Source of the DNA: Methylobacterium oryzihabitans
GTDB taxonomy: Bacteria; Pseudomonadota; Alphaproteobacteria; Rhizobiales; Beijerinckiaceae
DNA length: 64,000 bases
NCBI RefSeq assembly: GCF_004004555.2
Contig: NZ_SACP01000009.1
Span: 62,001 to 126,000 of the forward strand
Reading direction: 5' to 3'
A program made the position numbers and the translations under genes. Under the pieces are notes generated by a model, which was not told where the DNA came from, did no database searches, and saw only the letters and a program-made list of their open reading frames with translations. Below are positions 1 to 9,044 of the stretch, piece by piece. Position 1 is the stretch's first letter; every line of letters begins with the position of its first letter.

Positions 1-491
1 GGCTGGATCTCGCGCAAGGGCGACACGCCGATCGGCCAGCTCGGCACCTCGGCGACAGCGCTGGTCGTCGCGCGCGGAGCCTCGCTGGCGAAGGTCACGG
101 TAAAGGCCGGGACGTCGAGGCGTCGTACGTCGAGGGCCGCGTAGAAGGTCTGGTAGGTGAGCGACAGGCGCCAGAGCCGGTTCCCGTCCCGCGCCGGCCC
201 GGGCGCGACCGAGACCGCGGTGAGGTCGAGCCAGTAGGTCAGCGGCCCCGGCTTCGGCAGCGAGGCGGCTTGCGGCGCGAAGCCGTCCACGGCCTCGATC
301 TCGACCGTGGCGCCGAAACGGTCGCCGACGAAGAGTCCGAACGGCCGCGGAGAGCGCACTACCACCGCCCCGATCTGAGCCTCGGCCGGCAACGGCAAGA
401 GACCGGAGAGGAGAACAGATAGGAGTCCGGCCATCGCTACGACCGGGCTCTCCCGCGGAACCCGTGGCGGCTCGATTGCGCGCGTCCTCAT
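1..491 (-). CDS. mxaA: MxaA, methanol dehydrogenase maturation protein (partial)
   Basis: The reading frame starts with ATG at 491 and runs off the window edge, so only about the first 163 residues are present. The ATG overlaps the mxaS stop (ATGA), which implies translational coupling. The N-terminus has a hydrophobic segment ending near LPLPAEAQ, consistent with a signal sequence. Stretches such as VVRSPRPFGLFVGDR, KPGPLTYWLDLTAV and LTYQTFYAALDVR, and the end WPIGVSPLREI, match what I know of MxaA, a periplasmic or membrane protein needed for calcium insertion into methanol dehydrogenase. Its place directly after mxaS fits the known mxaFJGIRSACKLD order. The C-terminal membrane part lies outside the window. 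Confidence 0.85.
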   Translation of the reverse strand, partial: MRTRAIEPPRVPRESPVVAMAGLLSVLLSGLLPLPAEAQIGAVVVRSPRPFGLFVGDRFGATVEIEAVDGFAPQAASLPKPGPLTYWLDLTAVSVAPGPARDGNRLWRLSLTYQTFYAALDVRRLDVPAFTVTFASEAPRATTSAVAEVPSWPIGVSPLREIQ

Positions 492-1330
492 GCGGCGGTC
501 CAGAGCAGGTGGCGGGAGAAATCGTCGCCGTCGAAGCGGTCGGCGAGGCGATAGGGCGGTCTTCCGTGCCGGAGGGCGAGGCGACGAAAGGACTCCCTTC
601 GCTCGGCCTCGCGGGCGAGCCAGCGCGTGCGAAGCGAGGGCCGCATCATCACCCGCCGTCGTCCGCCTCCTTCCAGGTCCTCCAGCTCGATCAGTCCGAA
701 GGCCGGCAGGCCCTCATCGAGAGCGCCATCCTCAATGGCGACCGGGACGACGTCGTGGCCCTGGAGCCGCGCGAACAGGGCGCCGATCAGCGCCTCGGGC
801 AGGCGGAAATCCGAGACCACCATCACGAGCTTGCGCCGTCCGGCGAGAGAGGAGGCCGCCGTAAGGAGGCCGTCGGCGCTCGTCCCCCGGGGCCGGATCG
901 CCGCGAGCCTGTCCGCGACCACGTCGGCGGTTCCACGCCGGCGCGAGGCCGGAAGCATCAGGTCCGGCCCGGCACCGCAGCCGATGAGCCCGAAGGCGTC
1001 GCCGATCCGGGTCGCCGAGCGGGCGAGCGCGATGCAGAGTTCCGTCACCAGGTCCCAGGTCACGCCCGTACCGCGAAAGCGCATCGAGGCCGAGAGGTCG
1101 ACGAGCGCCCAGACCTCCAGCGCCCGGCGCTCCTCGAACCGGCGCACCACCGTACCCTCGAACGGATCGCGCAGGGTCGCCCGCAGATCGATGCGGCGGG
1201 CATCGGGGTGGCGCCAGAACGGCACCTGGTCGCGAAAGACGCCGATGCCACCGATCTCGCGCGAGCGGTGGGCGCCGGGGCCCGGACCGGCGGCAGGGCC
1301 GCGCAGCCGGTAGAGGATGTCCCCGGTCAC
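488..1330 (-). CDS. mxaS: MxaS, DUF58/VWA-like methanol dehydrogenase maturation protein
   Basis: About 280 residues from a GTG start at 1330 that overlaps the mxaR stop (GTGA). An open frame continues further upstream inside mxaR, but no homologous sequence appears there, so the GTG is preferred. The N-terminal half is a typical DUF58 region (GGIGVFRDQVPFWRHPDARR) followed by a von Willebrand-like metal site of the DxSxS type (VDLSASM). Members of this family work with MoxR AAA ATPases, here mxaR just upstream. In Methylobacterium, mxaR, mxaS and mxaA are needed to make active calcium-containing methanol dehydrogenase. The exact chemistry is not known. Confidence 0.88.
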   Translation of the reverse strand: MTGDILYRLRGPAAGPGPGAHRSREIGGIGVFRDQVPFWRHPDARRIDLRATLRDPFEGTVVRRFEERRALEVWALVDLSASMRFRGTGVTWDLVTELCIALARSATRIGDAFGLIGCGAGPDLMLPASRRRGTADVVADRLAAIRPRGTSADGLLTAASSLAGRRKLVMVVSDFRLPEALIGALFARLQGHDVVPVAIEDGALDEGLPAFGLIELEDLEGGGRRRVMMRPSLRTRWLAREAERRESFRRLALRHGRPPYRLADRFDGDDFSRHLLWTAA

Positions 1331-2358
1331 GGTGCCGGCACCCTGTCGAGCACCGCCCGGCACAGGGCCGGCAGAATGCTCTCCCGCCGCATCTCGTAGA
1401 CCGGTTCGAGGAAGATCCGGTGCGCCATCGTCTCGGGAAAGACCGCGCGCAGATCCTCGGGCAGCAGCATGTCGCGGCCCTCGAGCCAGGCCCGGACCCG
1501 GGCGGCGCGAATCAGGAAGGCGACGCCGCGCGGACTCGCACCACCTTGGACCAGGGCGTCCATGGCGACGTCCGGCAGGGCGATGCCGGCCTGCCCCGGC
1601 TCCCGGATCGCCGACCACAGCCGGACGACGTACTCCTCGAGCGCCGGGCTCGCATGGATGCCGTGCTGGATCGCCGCCGCGATGCCGGCGACCGATGCCT
1701 GGTCGATCACGTCCTGGGCGACCTCCTGGATCAGTGCATCGGTGTCGTGGAAGAGCGGATCGAAGGCGAGGCGCCGGCGCATCCCCGGATCGGTCGGCGC
1801 CTCCATGCCGATCTCCATCAGGAACCGGTCGCGGGCGGCCGCCGGCAATTCGAAGGTCTCCTCGCGCTCGACCCGGTTGCGGTCGGCGAAGACCTGAAGA
1901 TAGGGAAAACGGTACTCGCGGTTGAAGGCCGACACGCTGCGCTCGGCCATCAGCCGCAGGAGCAGGGAATGGACCTGGGGCCGCGCCCGGTTGATCTCGT
2001 TGAAGAAAAACACCGAGAGGTCTTCCGCCCGGCGCAGCACCGGGCCAGGCTCGATCCGTGGTCGGCCATCCTCCGCGAGGTAGGTGTGGTAGATGAGGTC
2101 GGCCGGCATCATGTCGACCGTGCCCTCGACGCGCTCGTAGGCGCCGCCGAGCGCCCTTGCCACCGCCCGCAGCAGGGTGGTCTTCCCGACGCCGACATCG
2201 CCCTCGAGCAGGACGTGGCCGCGGGCGAAGATCGCGATGGTGACGAGCCGGATCGCCCTTTCCTGGCCGATCACCGCCTTGGCGATCTCCGCTTCAAAGC
2301 GCAGGGCGACCTGGCGCCAGTCGGTCAGGGCCGCATCGGCCGGCCGGATCTGGTTCAT
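1327..2358 (-). CDS. mxaR: MxaR, MoxR-family AAA+ ATPase for methanol dehydrogenase maturation
   Basis: 343 residues. Walker A is GDVGVGKTTLL near residue 55. The Walker B region reads FFFNEINRARP, with Asn where most MoxR proteins have Asp. Sensor and arginine-finger regions follow (FELPAAARDRFLMEI). MoxR ATPases act as chaperones that insert metal cofactors together with a DUF58/VWA partner, here mxaS encoded directly downstream. The start ATG at 2358 lies about 70 bases after mxaI. It belongs to the mxaFJGIRSA operon. The Asn in Walker B may be normal for MxaR rather than a defect; I cannot check an alignment. Confidence 0.9.
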   Translation of the reverse strand: MNQIRPADAALTDWRQVALRFEAEIAKAVIGQERAIRLVTIAIFARGHVLLEGDVGVGKTTLLRAVARALGGAYERVEGTVDMMPADLIYHTYLAEDGRPRIEPGPVLRRAEDLSVFFFNEINRARPQVHSLLLRLMAERSVSAFNREYRFPYLQVFADRNRVEREETFELPAAARDRFLMEIGMEAPTDPGMRRRLAFDPLFHDTDALIQEVAQDVIDQASVAGIAAAIQHGIHASPALEEYVVRLWSAIREPGQAGIALPDVAMDALVQGGASPRGVAFLIRAARVRAWLEGRDMLLPEDLRAVFPETMAHRIFLEPVYEMRRESILPALCRAVLDRVPAP

Positions 2359-2431
2359 GCGGATCGACGACTCCGGGACTGTCGCAGGCAGGGGGGAGCG
2401 CGGCGCGAGACGGCGCCGCGCTGACAGGGAT

Positions 2432-2722
2432 CTACTGCGCCGCGATCTTGCTGACGTCGTATTCCCACTTGCCGGTCTTCTTGAAATTCTCGACGCGCTT
2501 CTTGTTGCGCTCCTCCATCGCCTTAATGGAATCGGATTGCTTGTTCAGCTCCTTGGGATCGTGCTTGGGATCGTACTTCGTCCCGGCGATCTTGTCGGGG
2601 AAGCCGGGCTTGGGCTCCCAGCAATCGCCGGCGGCCTTGCACTTCGTGCCGTCATAGGCGAGCGCGGGAACGGCCGCTCCGGCGAGCAGGGCGAGGGTCG
2701 CGGCGGCAAGGGTCAGGCGCAT
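2432..2722 (-). CDS. mxaI: MxaI, methanol dehydrogenase small (beta) subunit
   Basis: 96 residues from ATG 2722, which has a strong AGGAGG ribosome site a few bases upstream. The longer open frame back to 2845 has no recognisable sequence. A signal peptide ends near VPALA, and the mature protein begins YDGTKCKAAGDCWEPKPG. The two early cysteines and the Lys-rich helical C-terminus are typical of the MxaI beta subunit, which wraps around MxaF in the periplasmic alpha2beta2 enzyme. A small subunit is characteristic of the calcium-type MxaFI enzyme rather than the lanthanide-type XoxF. Confidence 0.95.
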   Translation of the reverse strand: MRLTLAAATLALLAGAAVPALAYDGTKCKAAGDCWEPKPGFPDKIAGTKYDPKHDPKELNKQSDSIKAMEERNKKRVENFKKTGKWEYDVSKIAAQ

Positions 2723-2820
2723 GGTTTTCCTCCTGTCGTCATCGTGTTCGAGGCGGGGGCCGGCGCACGGATCCGGCGGTGACACCCCGAGCCGCGCCCG
2801 CGGCCCGGGATCGGACGCCG

Positions 2821-3432
2821 TCAGGACTTGCCGCTTTTGGCGCACATCCCGGGCGGATCATCGGGGAAAGTCTCGCCGAGCTTGTAGGGGGTGTACTTCT
2901 TCTTCTGGTCGTCGTTCAGCCACTCGGCGTCCTTGACCGGTCCCGTGTAGAGGTGACGGACCCAGGCGGTGACCTGGAGCATGTCGTCGATGGTCAGGCT
3001 CTCGTTGTGCGGCCCCATCTGACCGTTGGCGCCGCCGAACACCGTCGAGAACAGACCGGCATCGGTCGTGTTCTGGGGATATGTCCAGTAATTATCGGCG
3101 AGGCCGGGGCCGATCTTGCCCTCGCCAATGTGGCCGTGACAGCCGGAGCAAGCGGCGAGGAAGGTCTGCTCGCCCTTCTTCAGGCAGCTCGCATCGGTGA
3201 TGTAGGGGTTGTGGCCGGTGGAGAGGAACTGCTTCACGCCGGGCGTGTCCTTGCCCTCCGGCAGCACGTCGCTCAAGTCGAGCTTCTCGCCGGTGACGAT
3301 GTTGCGCAGGTCGACGGCACTGCTCTGCGCCGTGGTGGCGCGCGGCAGGGCACCGAGGCCGGCGATGAGGATGACGAGCCCGAGACTGGCGCCGAGGGCG
3401 GTCCTACGCTGGATCATGAACGCTCGCTTCAA
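2821..3432 (-). CDS. mxaG: MxaG, cytochrome cL, electron acceptor of methanol dehydrogenase
   Basis: 203 residues with an N-terminal signal sequence (hydrophobic from about residue 10, cleavage near ATTAQ). It contains a single haem-binding CSGCH motif and a likely methionine sixth ligand in GANGQMGPHNE, as in cytochrome cL. The protein accepts electrons one at a time from the PQQ of MxaFI in the periplasm and passes them to cytochrome cH. It lies between mxaJ and mxaI in the operon. A second ATG five codons downstream is also possible as the start. Confidence 0.94.
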   Translation of the reverse strand: MKRAFMIQRRTALGASLGLVILIAGLGALPRATTAQSSAVDLRNIVTGEKLDLSDVLPEGKDTPGVKQFLSTGHNPYITDASCLKKGEQTFLAACSGCHGHIGEGKIGPGLADNYWTYPQNTTDAGLFSTVFGGANGQMGPHNESLTIDDMLQVTAWVRHLYTGPVKDAEWLNDDQKKKYTPYKLGETFPDDPPGMCAKSGKS

Positions 3433-3481
3433 GTCGAGGGACCGCGCCGGGCGGTCCGAAGGATGAGATTGGGGACGAGGC

Positions 3482-4381
3482 TCAGGAGCCGGTCGGAACC
3501 GTCGGCACGCCCTCGTCCTTCAGGATCGCGTCGATCGCCGGGCGGGCCTTCACGAGGGCCTGGTCGAGGGCGGCGAGCAAGGCCTCGTTGCCGCGCCGCA
3601 CGCCCATCGACTGGTCGAAGCGCATGGCGACCTTCTGGCCGTCGCTGCGGGCGGCGTCGTCCGCCACCAGGGTCATGCGCAACGGCACGGTCGATGCCTT
3701 GACGAAGCGGGCGACGTCCGGAGCGAAGGGCGCGGCGACGTCGGCCTTGCCGCTCGCGACCTCGCCGACGAGGCGGGCCGGATCGATCTGCGTGTACTGG
3801 TTGCGCGGCGAGCGGAAGTTCACGAGCGAGTAGAGGTAGGCCATGTCCTCCTCGTAGCGCCCGATGTTCTTCAGCATCGCCTCGCTCGGCGAGCCGAACG
3901 GCACCGCGACGTGGTTCACGTCCTTGAGGCGCGGGTCGGACCAGGAGGAAAGGTCGAGCCCGTCCTGCACCCGGGTCACGAAGACGTAGCCGCTGCGGTA
4001 ATAGGGCTTGGTCGTCAGCACCCGCGGGTCGCCGGTATCGAGACCGGCAACGACGTCGCAGAGCTTCTTGTCGAGGAAGTCGCGCACCAGGTAGATCGCG
4101 GGCTTGTCCGACCACACGAACTGCACCTTGCGCCCCATGGCCTCGGCGACCGCACCGGCGATGCGGTTCTCGAGGCCGGTGCCGTCCTTGAGCGACAGCG
4201 GCGGCTGAGTCGCAGCGCAGACCCGCAGGACGGTGTCGTCTGGGCGCGCCGGAGCCGCGGCGGGCGCCTGGGCGGAGGGTGTCTGGGTGATCGTCTGTGC
4301 GAGGGCCGGAGTGGTCAGGCCGACGGCGGCGAGCGGCGCACAAAGGAGGGACCGGCGCAGATGTCCGAGCGATCTCAACAT
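3482..4381 (-). CDS. mxaJ: MxaJ, periplasmic solute-binding-like methanol oxidation protein
   Basis: 299 residues from ATG 4381. The open frame extends into the end of mxaF, but the natural start is MLRSLGHLRRSLL, followed by a signal peptide ending at TPALAQ. The mature protein has the family 3 extracellular solute-binding fold (LRVCAATQPPLSLKDG near the N-terminus and DVVAGLDTGDPRV later). MxaJ is essential for methanol oxidation in vivo and is thought to help assemble or stabilise MxaFI. It is separated from mxaF by a short gap that contains a strong hairpin. Confidence 0.92.
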   Translation of the reverse strand: MLRSLGHLRRSLLCAPLAAVGLTTPALAQTITQTPSAQAPAAAPARPDDTVLRVCAATQPPLSLKDGTGLENRIAGAVAEAMGRKVQFVWSDKPAIYLVRDFLDKKLCDVVAGLDTGDPRVLTTKPYYRSGYVFVTRVQDGLDLSSWSDPRLKDVNHVAVPFGSPSEAMLKNIGRYEEDMAYLYSLVNFRSPRNQYTQIDPARLVGEVASGKADVAAPFAPDVARFVKASTVPLRMTLVADDAARSDGQKVAMRFDQSMGVRRGNEALLAALDQALVKARPAIDAILKDEGVPTVPTGS

Positions 4382-4413
4382 GATTGGATCCGTTGTCACG
4401 AGAGGCAGCGGGT

Positions 4414-4439
4414 CGCTCCTCCCCAAGTGGGGAGGAGCG
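4414..4439 (-). terminator. Perfect 11-bp hairpin between mxaF and mxaJ
   Basis: CGCTCCTCCCC at 4414-4424 and GGGGAGGAGCG at 4429-4439 form a perfect stem with a 4-base loop in the 70-base gap between the mxaF stop and the mxaJ start. No U-run follows on the transcribed strand, so this looks more like a 3' stabiliser or processing/attenuation hairpin than a classical terminator. Such a structure could explain why mxaF message is usually far more abundant than the downstream mxa genes. Confidence 0.6.
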
Positions 4440-4451
4440 CAAGTCGACGGC

Positions 4452-6326
4452 TCAGTTCGCCGAGTACTCGCCGACATTCGGGTCGTCGTAGGGACCCTTG
4501 CCGTCGAGGGAGAACACCGTCACGCCGCCACCCATCTGGGTGTAGTTAGCGAGCTTCTTGAAGGCGCCGACGGCACCGAGGCCGGCGGTGGGATCCTGCA
4601 GGTCGAAGACGAGGCCGACGCCCGGCCAGCCGCCGACGCCGTAGTAGATCGCCACGTATTGCGTGCCCTTGTGGGTGTAGGTCATCGGATAGCCGATGGC
4701 GCCGGACGGCAGCTTCGACTTCCAGAGCAGCTCGCCGGTGTCGGAGTTGCGAGCCTTGATGTAGCCGTCCAGCGTTCCGTAGAATACCAGATTGCCGGCC
4801 GTCGCCATGGTGCCGCCCCAGACCGCGAAGCGCTCCATCTTCTCCCATTTGAACTTGCCGGTGATGGCGTCGTAGGCCTTGATCTGGCCCAGACCCTCGG
4901 CGTTCTGGCGGTCGCCCTTCGGACCCGGATACATGTTCAGCGTCGCACCGACGAAGAACTGGCCGGCCCGGTAGGGCAGCATGAAGGGCTCCCAATCCAT
5001 GCAGATGTGGTTGATGCCCATGAAGAAGAGCTTGCGATTCGGATCGTAGGAATCGTGGCCCTGATTGTGGTAACCCATCGCCGAGGGACAGATGTCCTTG
5101 GCGAGGTGGTCCATCCGGGTACCGTATTCCGGATCGCGCACCGGCAGACCGGACTTCAGATCGACGGTCTTGAAGACGTTGACGGTGTCGTCGATCTTGT
5201 GCGCCGAGACGAGGTCGCCGTTGGTGCGGTCGAGGGTGTAGACGATGCCGTTGCGGTCCGGGTGGGTCAGGAGCTTGCGCTCCTTGCCGGCGAGATCCTT
5301 CTGGGTCGACAGCATCATCACGTTGACGCCGGCATAGTCCCATTCGTCGTGCGGCGTCTTCTGGTAGCCGAACTTGGCCTCACCGGTATCGGCGTCGCGG
5401 CCGAAGATCGTCATCGTCCACTTGTTGTCGCCTGGCCGCATCGTCTCGTTCCACGGCGCCGGGTTGCCGGTGCCGAAGTAGATCAGGTTGGTGCCCGGGT
5501 CATAGGCGTACCAGCCCCAATTGGTGCCGCCGCCGATCTTCCAGGCGTCGCCCTCCCAGGTCGAGGTGCCCAGACCCTTCTGGCCGTAATGGGCGTTGTG
5601 GATGTTGAAATCCTTGGCCAGCAGCAGGTCGGGATCCGGGCCCGTGGCGTAGGCGCGCCACTTCTGCTCGCCGGTCTTGACGTCGTAGGCGGTGAGATAG
5701 CCGCGCACGCCGAGTTCGGCACCGGACGAGCCGATGATCACCTTGTCCTTGACCACGTAGGGGGCGATGGTGAGCGTCGAGCCGACCTTGATGTCGGAAT
5801 TCTCGATCTTCCACACCGTCTCGCCGGTCTGGGCGTTGAGCGCCGCGACGTGACCGTCGAGCAGGGTCTTGAGGATCAGCGGCGGGGTCTTCCCGTCGCC
5901 CGGCCAGTAGGCGAGCCCGCGGTTGACGAGGTCGCAGCAGGCCACCGAGCGCGCGGCCGGGTTCTGCTTCGGCTTGTCCTGCCACAGGATCTTGCCCGGA
6001 TCGTCGAGCCCGAGCGCGAAGGTGTTGTTCGGGAACGAGGTGTGGACGAACATCTTGCCGTCGACGACGAGCGGCGCGCCCTCGTGGCCGTTGAGCAGAC
6101 CGGTCGAGAACTGCCAGGAGACCTTGAGGTTCTTGACGTTCTTGTCGTTGATCTGCGTCAGCTTGCTGTAATTGTCAGAGTCGTAGTTCTTCCCCGGCAT
6201 CACCCAGTTTTCGTCGCTCTTCGACAGCTCGTCGAGCTTGTCGTTGGCGAGTGCGGCGTGCGGCACCGCGAGCGGTACCAGCGCCAGCAGCGCGGCCACC
6301 GAAACGGAATTCACGAACTTGCCCAT
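4452..6326 (-). CDS. mxaF: MxaF, calcium-dependent PQQ methanol dehydrogenase large subunit
   Basis: 624 residues. A 27-residue signal peptide ends at HAALA and the mature enzyme starts [15 protein letters not shown]. After removing 27 residues, the active-site residues fall on the numbers known from M. extorquens: Glu177 and Asn261 (calcium ligands) and catalytic Asp303. The vicinal Cys-Cys disulphide is residues 130-131 of the precursor. Two residues after the catalytic Asp there is Ala (DYAGVN). XoxF lanthanide enzymes have a second Asp here, so this is the calcium enzyme MxaF. It oxidises methanol to formaldehyde in the periplasm using PQQ and passes electrons to MxaG. It is the first gene of the mxa operon. 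Confidence 0.98.
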   Translation of the reverse strand: MGKFVNSVSVAALLALVPLAVPHAALANDKLDELSKSDENWVMPGKNYDSDNYSKLTQINDKNVKNLKVSWQFSTGLLNGHEGAPLVVDGKMFVHTSFPNNTFALGLDDPGKILWQDKPKQNPAARSVACCDLVNRGLAYWPGDGKTPPLILKTLLDGHVAALNAQTGETVWKIENSDIKVGSTLTIAPYVVKDKVIIGSSGAELGVRGYLTAYDVKTGEQKWRAYATGPDPDLLLAKDFNIHNAHYGQKGLGTSTWEGDAWKIGGGTNWGWYAYDPGTNLIYFGTGNPAPWNETMRPGDNKWTMTIFGRDADTGEAKFGYQKTPHDEWDYAGVNVMMLSTQKDLAGKERKLLTHPDRNGIVYTLDRTNGDLVSAHKIDDTVNVFKTVDLKSGLPVRDPEYGTRMDHLAKDICPSAMGYHNQGHDSYDPNRKLFFMGINHICMDWEPFMLPYRAGQFFVGATLNMYPGPKGDRQNAEGLGQIKAYDAITGKFKWEKMERFAVWGGTMATAGNLVFYGTLDGYIKARNSDTGELLWKSKLPSGAIGYPMTYTHKGTQYVAIYYGVGGWPGVGLVFDLQDPTAGLGAVGAFKKLANYTQMGGGVTVFSLDGKGPYDDPNVGEYSAN

Positions 6327-7225
6327 GCTCTGCGTCTCCGGTCAGCGTTTCACGTCTCTGCGGCGCCCGGGCCGCGAGTCCGAACGTGTTCGCGTGATGA
6401 GGAACGGCAAGCTAGTGAGATCACGGCCAATTTCTCTTAATTTGGCCTTATATAATCCTCACTTCGCTCTCTTATAAGGAATTTATTACCTTCACTCACC
6501 GCAGTCACGTTAGCATCCGCAGATCTGGATGTCTTCAGTCTGTCGTTCGCACGTTTCGGGACAATGCGGCAAATGATCTGGATGTCATTCTTAGTGCAAA
6601 TGCGAAATCAGATATATTACAATATGTAAATAAGAAACTTATTATTTTACCAAGTATTTGATTTTTACGTTGTATATCGCCACATCATCAATTATTGCGC
6701 CGCAGCAACGAACGCGCTACGACCGACCTTCAGCGAATTTTTCATCAAAACGCGATTGCGCAGACTTGAGGGCTATTGACTTAGTATGGCAATCGGTGCG
6801 TAGATGTTCGGCTGGTAGCTATTTTGGACCTATATTTCTAGTTTGGCATCGCCTATGTCTGCACAGCGCAAAAATTTCAAATCCTGCAATGTGCCAAATT
6901 TATTTATATCGTAAATCACGACAAATCTGCAAATACCATGTAAATGTGGCGCTTATAGGTGATCTAGATATTCAAATTTATGTTTTCAGCATGGGAGATA
7001 TGGTGATAACTTCTATCGTTTAAATATCGATACCGTTTGTAGAAATATCTCTGCCAGTCCATAACCCGCTGGATCGGCCACCATGCCATCGTGTGCGCTC
7101 AGTTCTATCCATTTCGATAAGGTGTAAGATCCGGTGACTGCTGATGCGACACCGCGTCATAAAGTTCGTTCGCGCACACGTCTTCGGGGGCGACGCGCTG
7201 TGTCAAGCTACTCTCCGAAGCTACT
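6327..7225 (-). promoter_or_regulatory. AT-rich mxaF promoter and leader region
   Basis: About 900 bases without a convincing gene and clearly richer in A and T than the flanks, especially 6420-7060. On the minus strand, the part nearest mxaF holds CCTTATAAGAG and ATTATATAAGGCC about 15 bases apart, then AAATTAAGAGAAATTGGCCG before the coding region. The methanol-inducible mxaF promoter of Methylobacterium lies in this kind of long leader and depends on the MxbDM, MxcQE and XoxF regulators. I cannot place the transcription start with certainty. Confidence 0.6.
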
Positions 7226-7757
7226 CGCCGGGGCGGCCTTTCGTTCGAGGACCACGCCTGCCCGGCGCTGGCAATGGTCACGCGGCTTCACCGCCCCAAC
7301 GGCGAACTGGAGCAGGAAACCGAGGCATATGGCATCCGCAGCTTCGTGTTCCGGGCTCGCCGCCCCCTGCATCCGCGCAAGTTCCACGATCTGGTTGCGC
7401 GGCTTCCCGGGCGTGATCCGGGCCTCGGGACCTTTCTGAATCGTCTCGCGCCCAGGCTGGATTGGCAAGCTCTCGATCACCGGACGAATCACCCGCACCG
7501 AAGGCCTCGGCTCCCGGTGGGCCGCCGTGCCGAAGGCGCGTTGGCCCACCAGCGAGGACTTCGCGTTCCTGATGCGCCGGCACTGAAGCCCGAGTCGGGG
7601 CGACCTGCGCCAGGAGAGCGTGGTCATCACCGGCCCGGACATGGCCGAGGGCGCGATCCGCGCCGCCCTCGATCCCTGTCTCGTCGGCAGCGTCACGACG
7701 GGGCTGACGAAGGCGCAGCAGTGCCTCGACGATCCATTCCCGGTCTGGGGATCGTGA
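7226..7757 (+). pseudogene. Decayed COG0523 (CobW/ZigA/YciC-type) GTPase, C-terminal half
   Basis: The C-terminal half of a COG0523 metal-chaperone GTPase is readable in two frames. From about 7232 to 7400 one frame reads GLSFEDHACPALAM and YGIRSFVFRARRPLHPRKF. From about 7400 a second frame continues LPGVIRASGPF, then a stop at about 7438, IVSRPGWIGKLSITGRITRT, another stop at about 7583, and LRQESVVITGPDMAEGAIRA to the normal family ending DDPFPVWGS. The GTPase domain is absent, so the gene is 5'-truncated, frameshifted and interrupted by two stops. It may be a remnant of a CobW-like cobalamin gene, given the riboswitch just downstream, or of a zinc-related paralogue. Confidence 0.8.
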
Positions 7758-7937
7758 GCGGAGGAGACGATCGCCCAGGCGTCTCCGACCTGTGCGCATG
7801 GGACCCGGCACCGTTCCGGGGCAGACACGGTCTGTCACACGATGGCAACAGACGGTATCCGATCCGGCCCGTCATCCGTTGGGACACGCGACCGCGATTG
7901 ACAGCAGGGTGGACGATCCCCGACGACCGACAACGGT

Positions 7938-8128
7938 CAAGGTTCCCGTCATCCCCTGGATGGCGGGCTAAGAGGGAATCCGGTGCGGCGCGCCATGCGC
8001 TCAGGCCGGAGCTGTCCCCGCAACTGTAAGCGGTGAGCCATCCGTCGAGCAGGGTCACTGGTGCGCGAGCACCGGGAAGGCCGGACGGATGGCAGCGACC
8101 TGCGAGCCAGGAGACCTGCCCTGACCCT
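7938..8128 (+). promoter_or_regulatory. Cobalamin (AdoCbl) riboswitch
   Basis: The region contains the classic elements in order: a GCCGGAGCTGTCCCCGCAAC core, ACTGTAAGCGGTGAGCCA, a GGTCACTGG arm, CACCGGGAAGGCCGG, and the B12 box AGCCAGGAGACCTGCC at about 8106-8121. Cobalamin riboswitches bind adenosylcobalamin and shut off translation or transcription of B12 uptake and synthesis genes. The next genes are a methyltransferase, a TonB receptor and a complete ABC importer, all on the same strand, which fits. End points are approximate. Confidence 0.95.
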
Positions 8129-8261
8129 GTTTCGTCTCGTGGGCGGGGTGTCCCGGCGGGTCGCGCACATGCGCTGCCGGTGCCCGGCCGCGCATGCCTC
8201 GCGTCCTCGGTCATCCCCCTGCGATCCTCTCTCATGACGGTTCGGGGAAGGACCATCGGAC

Positions 8262-9044
8262 TTGGAACGCAACTCGGAAAAACCTGGCGGGCCATCGCAC
8301 CCGCCAGAGGTCGTCGATGACGGGATCGACCCGCTCGAGCTGTATGCCTCCGGCATCGATGCGTCTGACTACGTCGAGCGGATCGCCCCGCTGCTGCGGG
8401 CCGCTCTCCTGCGCGTCGGCGATCTCCTCGATGTCGGAGCCGGCGGCGGCCAACTCGGCGCAGCCTTGCGCGACCCGGACGCCGCCTGGACCGCGGTCGA
8501 GCCGGCGCCGGCCATGCAGGCCCGCCTGCGGGCGCTCGTGCCGCCGCCGGTCCTCGTGCCGGCGGCGTGGCGGGATGCCGGCCTGCCGGCCGGGGTCGCC
8601 GACACGGTGCTCGCCGCCAACATGCCGGGCCCCCTCACCGAGGCAGCCCCGTTCTTCGCGCGCTGCCGCACCTGGGCGCGACGCAACGTGGTCTGGCTGC
8701 TCCCGGCGCAGAACGGTCCCCGCGGTCTCTGCCTCGCCGGATGCCTGCCCCGCGAATGGCACGGCGAGGACGAGACCCCGGGCGTCGACATCGTCCTGAG
8801 ACACCTGCCGAGCGCCGACCACCCGGCGATCGTCGCCCGGGTCGACTGGACCTTCCGGGCGATCGTGCCGAGCGTGCCGGGGATCGCCGCCTACCTCGCC
8901 GGCCGTCTCGGCTGGGAGGCCGACGACCCGCGCCGGCCCGCCTTGTCCGACCATCTCGCCGCCCAGGCCGAGCCGGCTCCCGGCGGCCATCGCCTCAGCG
9001 TCCCGCGCAGCTCGGACCTTCTCCTGTGGAGGACAAACTCGTGA
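8262..9044 (+). CDS. Class I SAM-dependent methyltransferase-like protein in the B12 operon
   Basis: 260 residues from a TTG start at 8262. An in-frame stop lies at 8235 and no better start is seen. GGGGAAGG just upstream could serve as ribosome site. Motif I of class I methyltransferases is present (LLDVGAGGGQLG near residue 57), followed by AVEPAPAM, as expected for the SAM-binding acidic loop. It overlaps the receptor gene by TGATG, so the two are coupled. It sits directly behind the cobalamin riboswitch and is presumably repressed by B12. A substrate cannot be named; a role in modifying or handling corrinoids is only inferred from position. Confidence 0.75.
   Translation: MERNSEKPGGPSHPPEVVDDGIDPLELYASGIDASDYVERIAPLLRAALLRVGDLLDVGAGGGQLGAALRDPDAAWTAVEPAPAMQARLRALVPPPVLVPAAWRDAGLPAGVADTVLAANMPGPLTEAAPFFARCRTWARRNVVWLLPAQNGPRGLCLAGCLPREWHGEDETPGVDIVLRHLPSADHPAIVARVDWTFRAIVPSVPGIAAYLAGRLGWEADDPRRPALSDHLAAQAEPAPGGHRLSVPRSSDLLLWRTNS

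Noticed and set aside
4452..6326. Possible XoxF (lanthanide) methanol dehydrogenase
   Set aside because: Ala, not Asp, follows two residues after the catalytic Asp, and mxaI and mxaG are in the operon, so it is the calcium enzyme.
4233..6440. 735-residue open frame antisense to mxaF and mxaJ
   Set aside because: It mirrors the codon bias of mxaF in the opposite strand; high-GC genes generate such long shadow frames, and its Val/Gly/Arg-rich product resembles no protein.
6658..7023. Open frame of 121 residues in the AT-rich region upstream of mxaF
   Set aside because: No ribosome site, odd composition rich in Ile, Tyr and Ser, no family resemblance, and it lies in a promoter/leader region.
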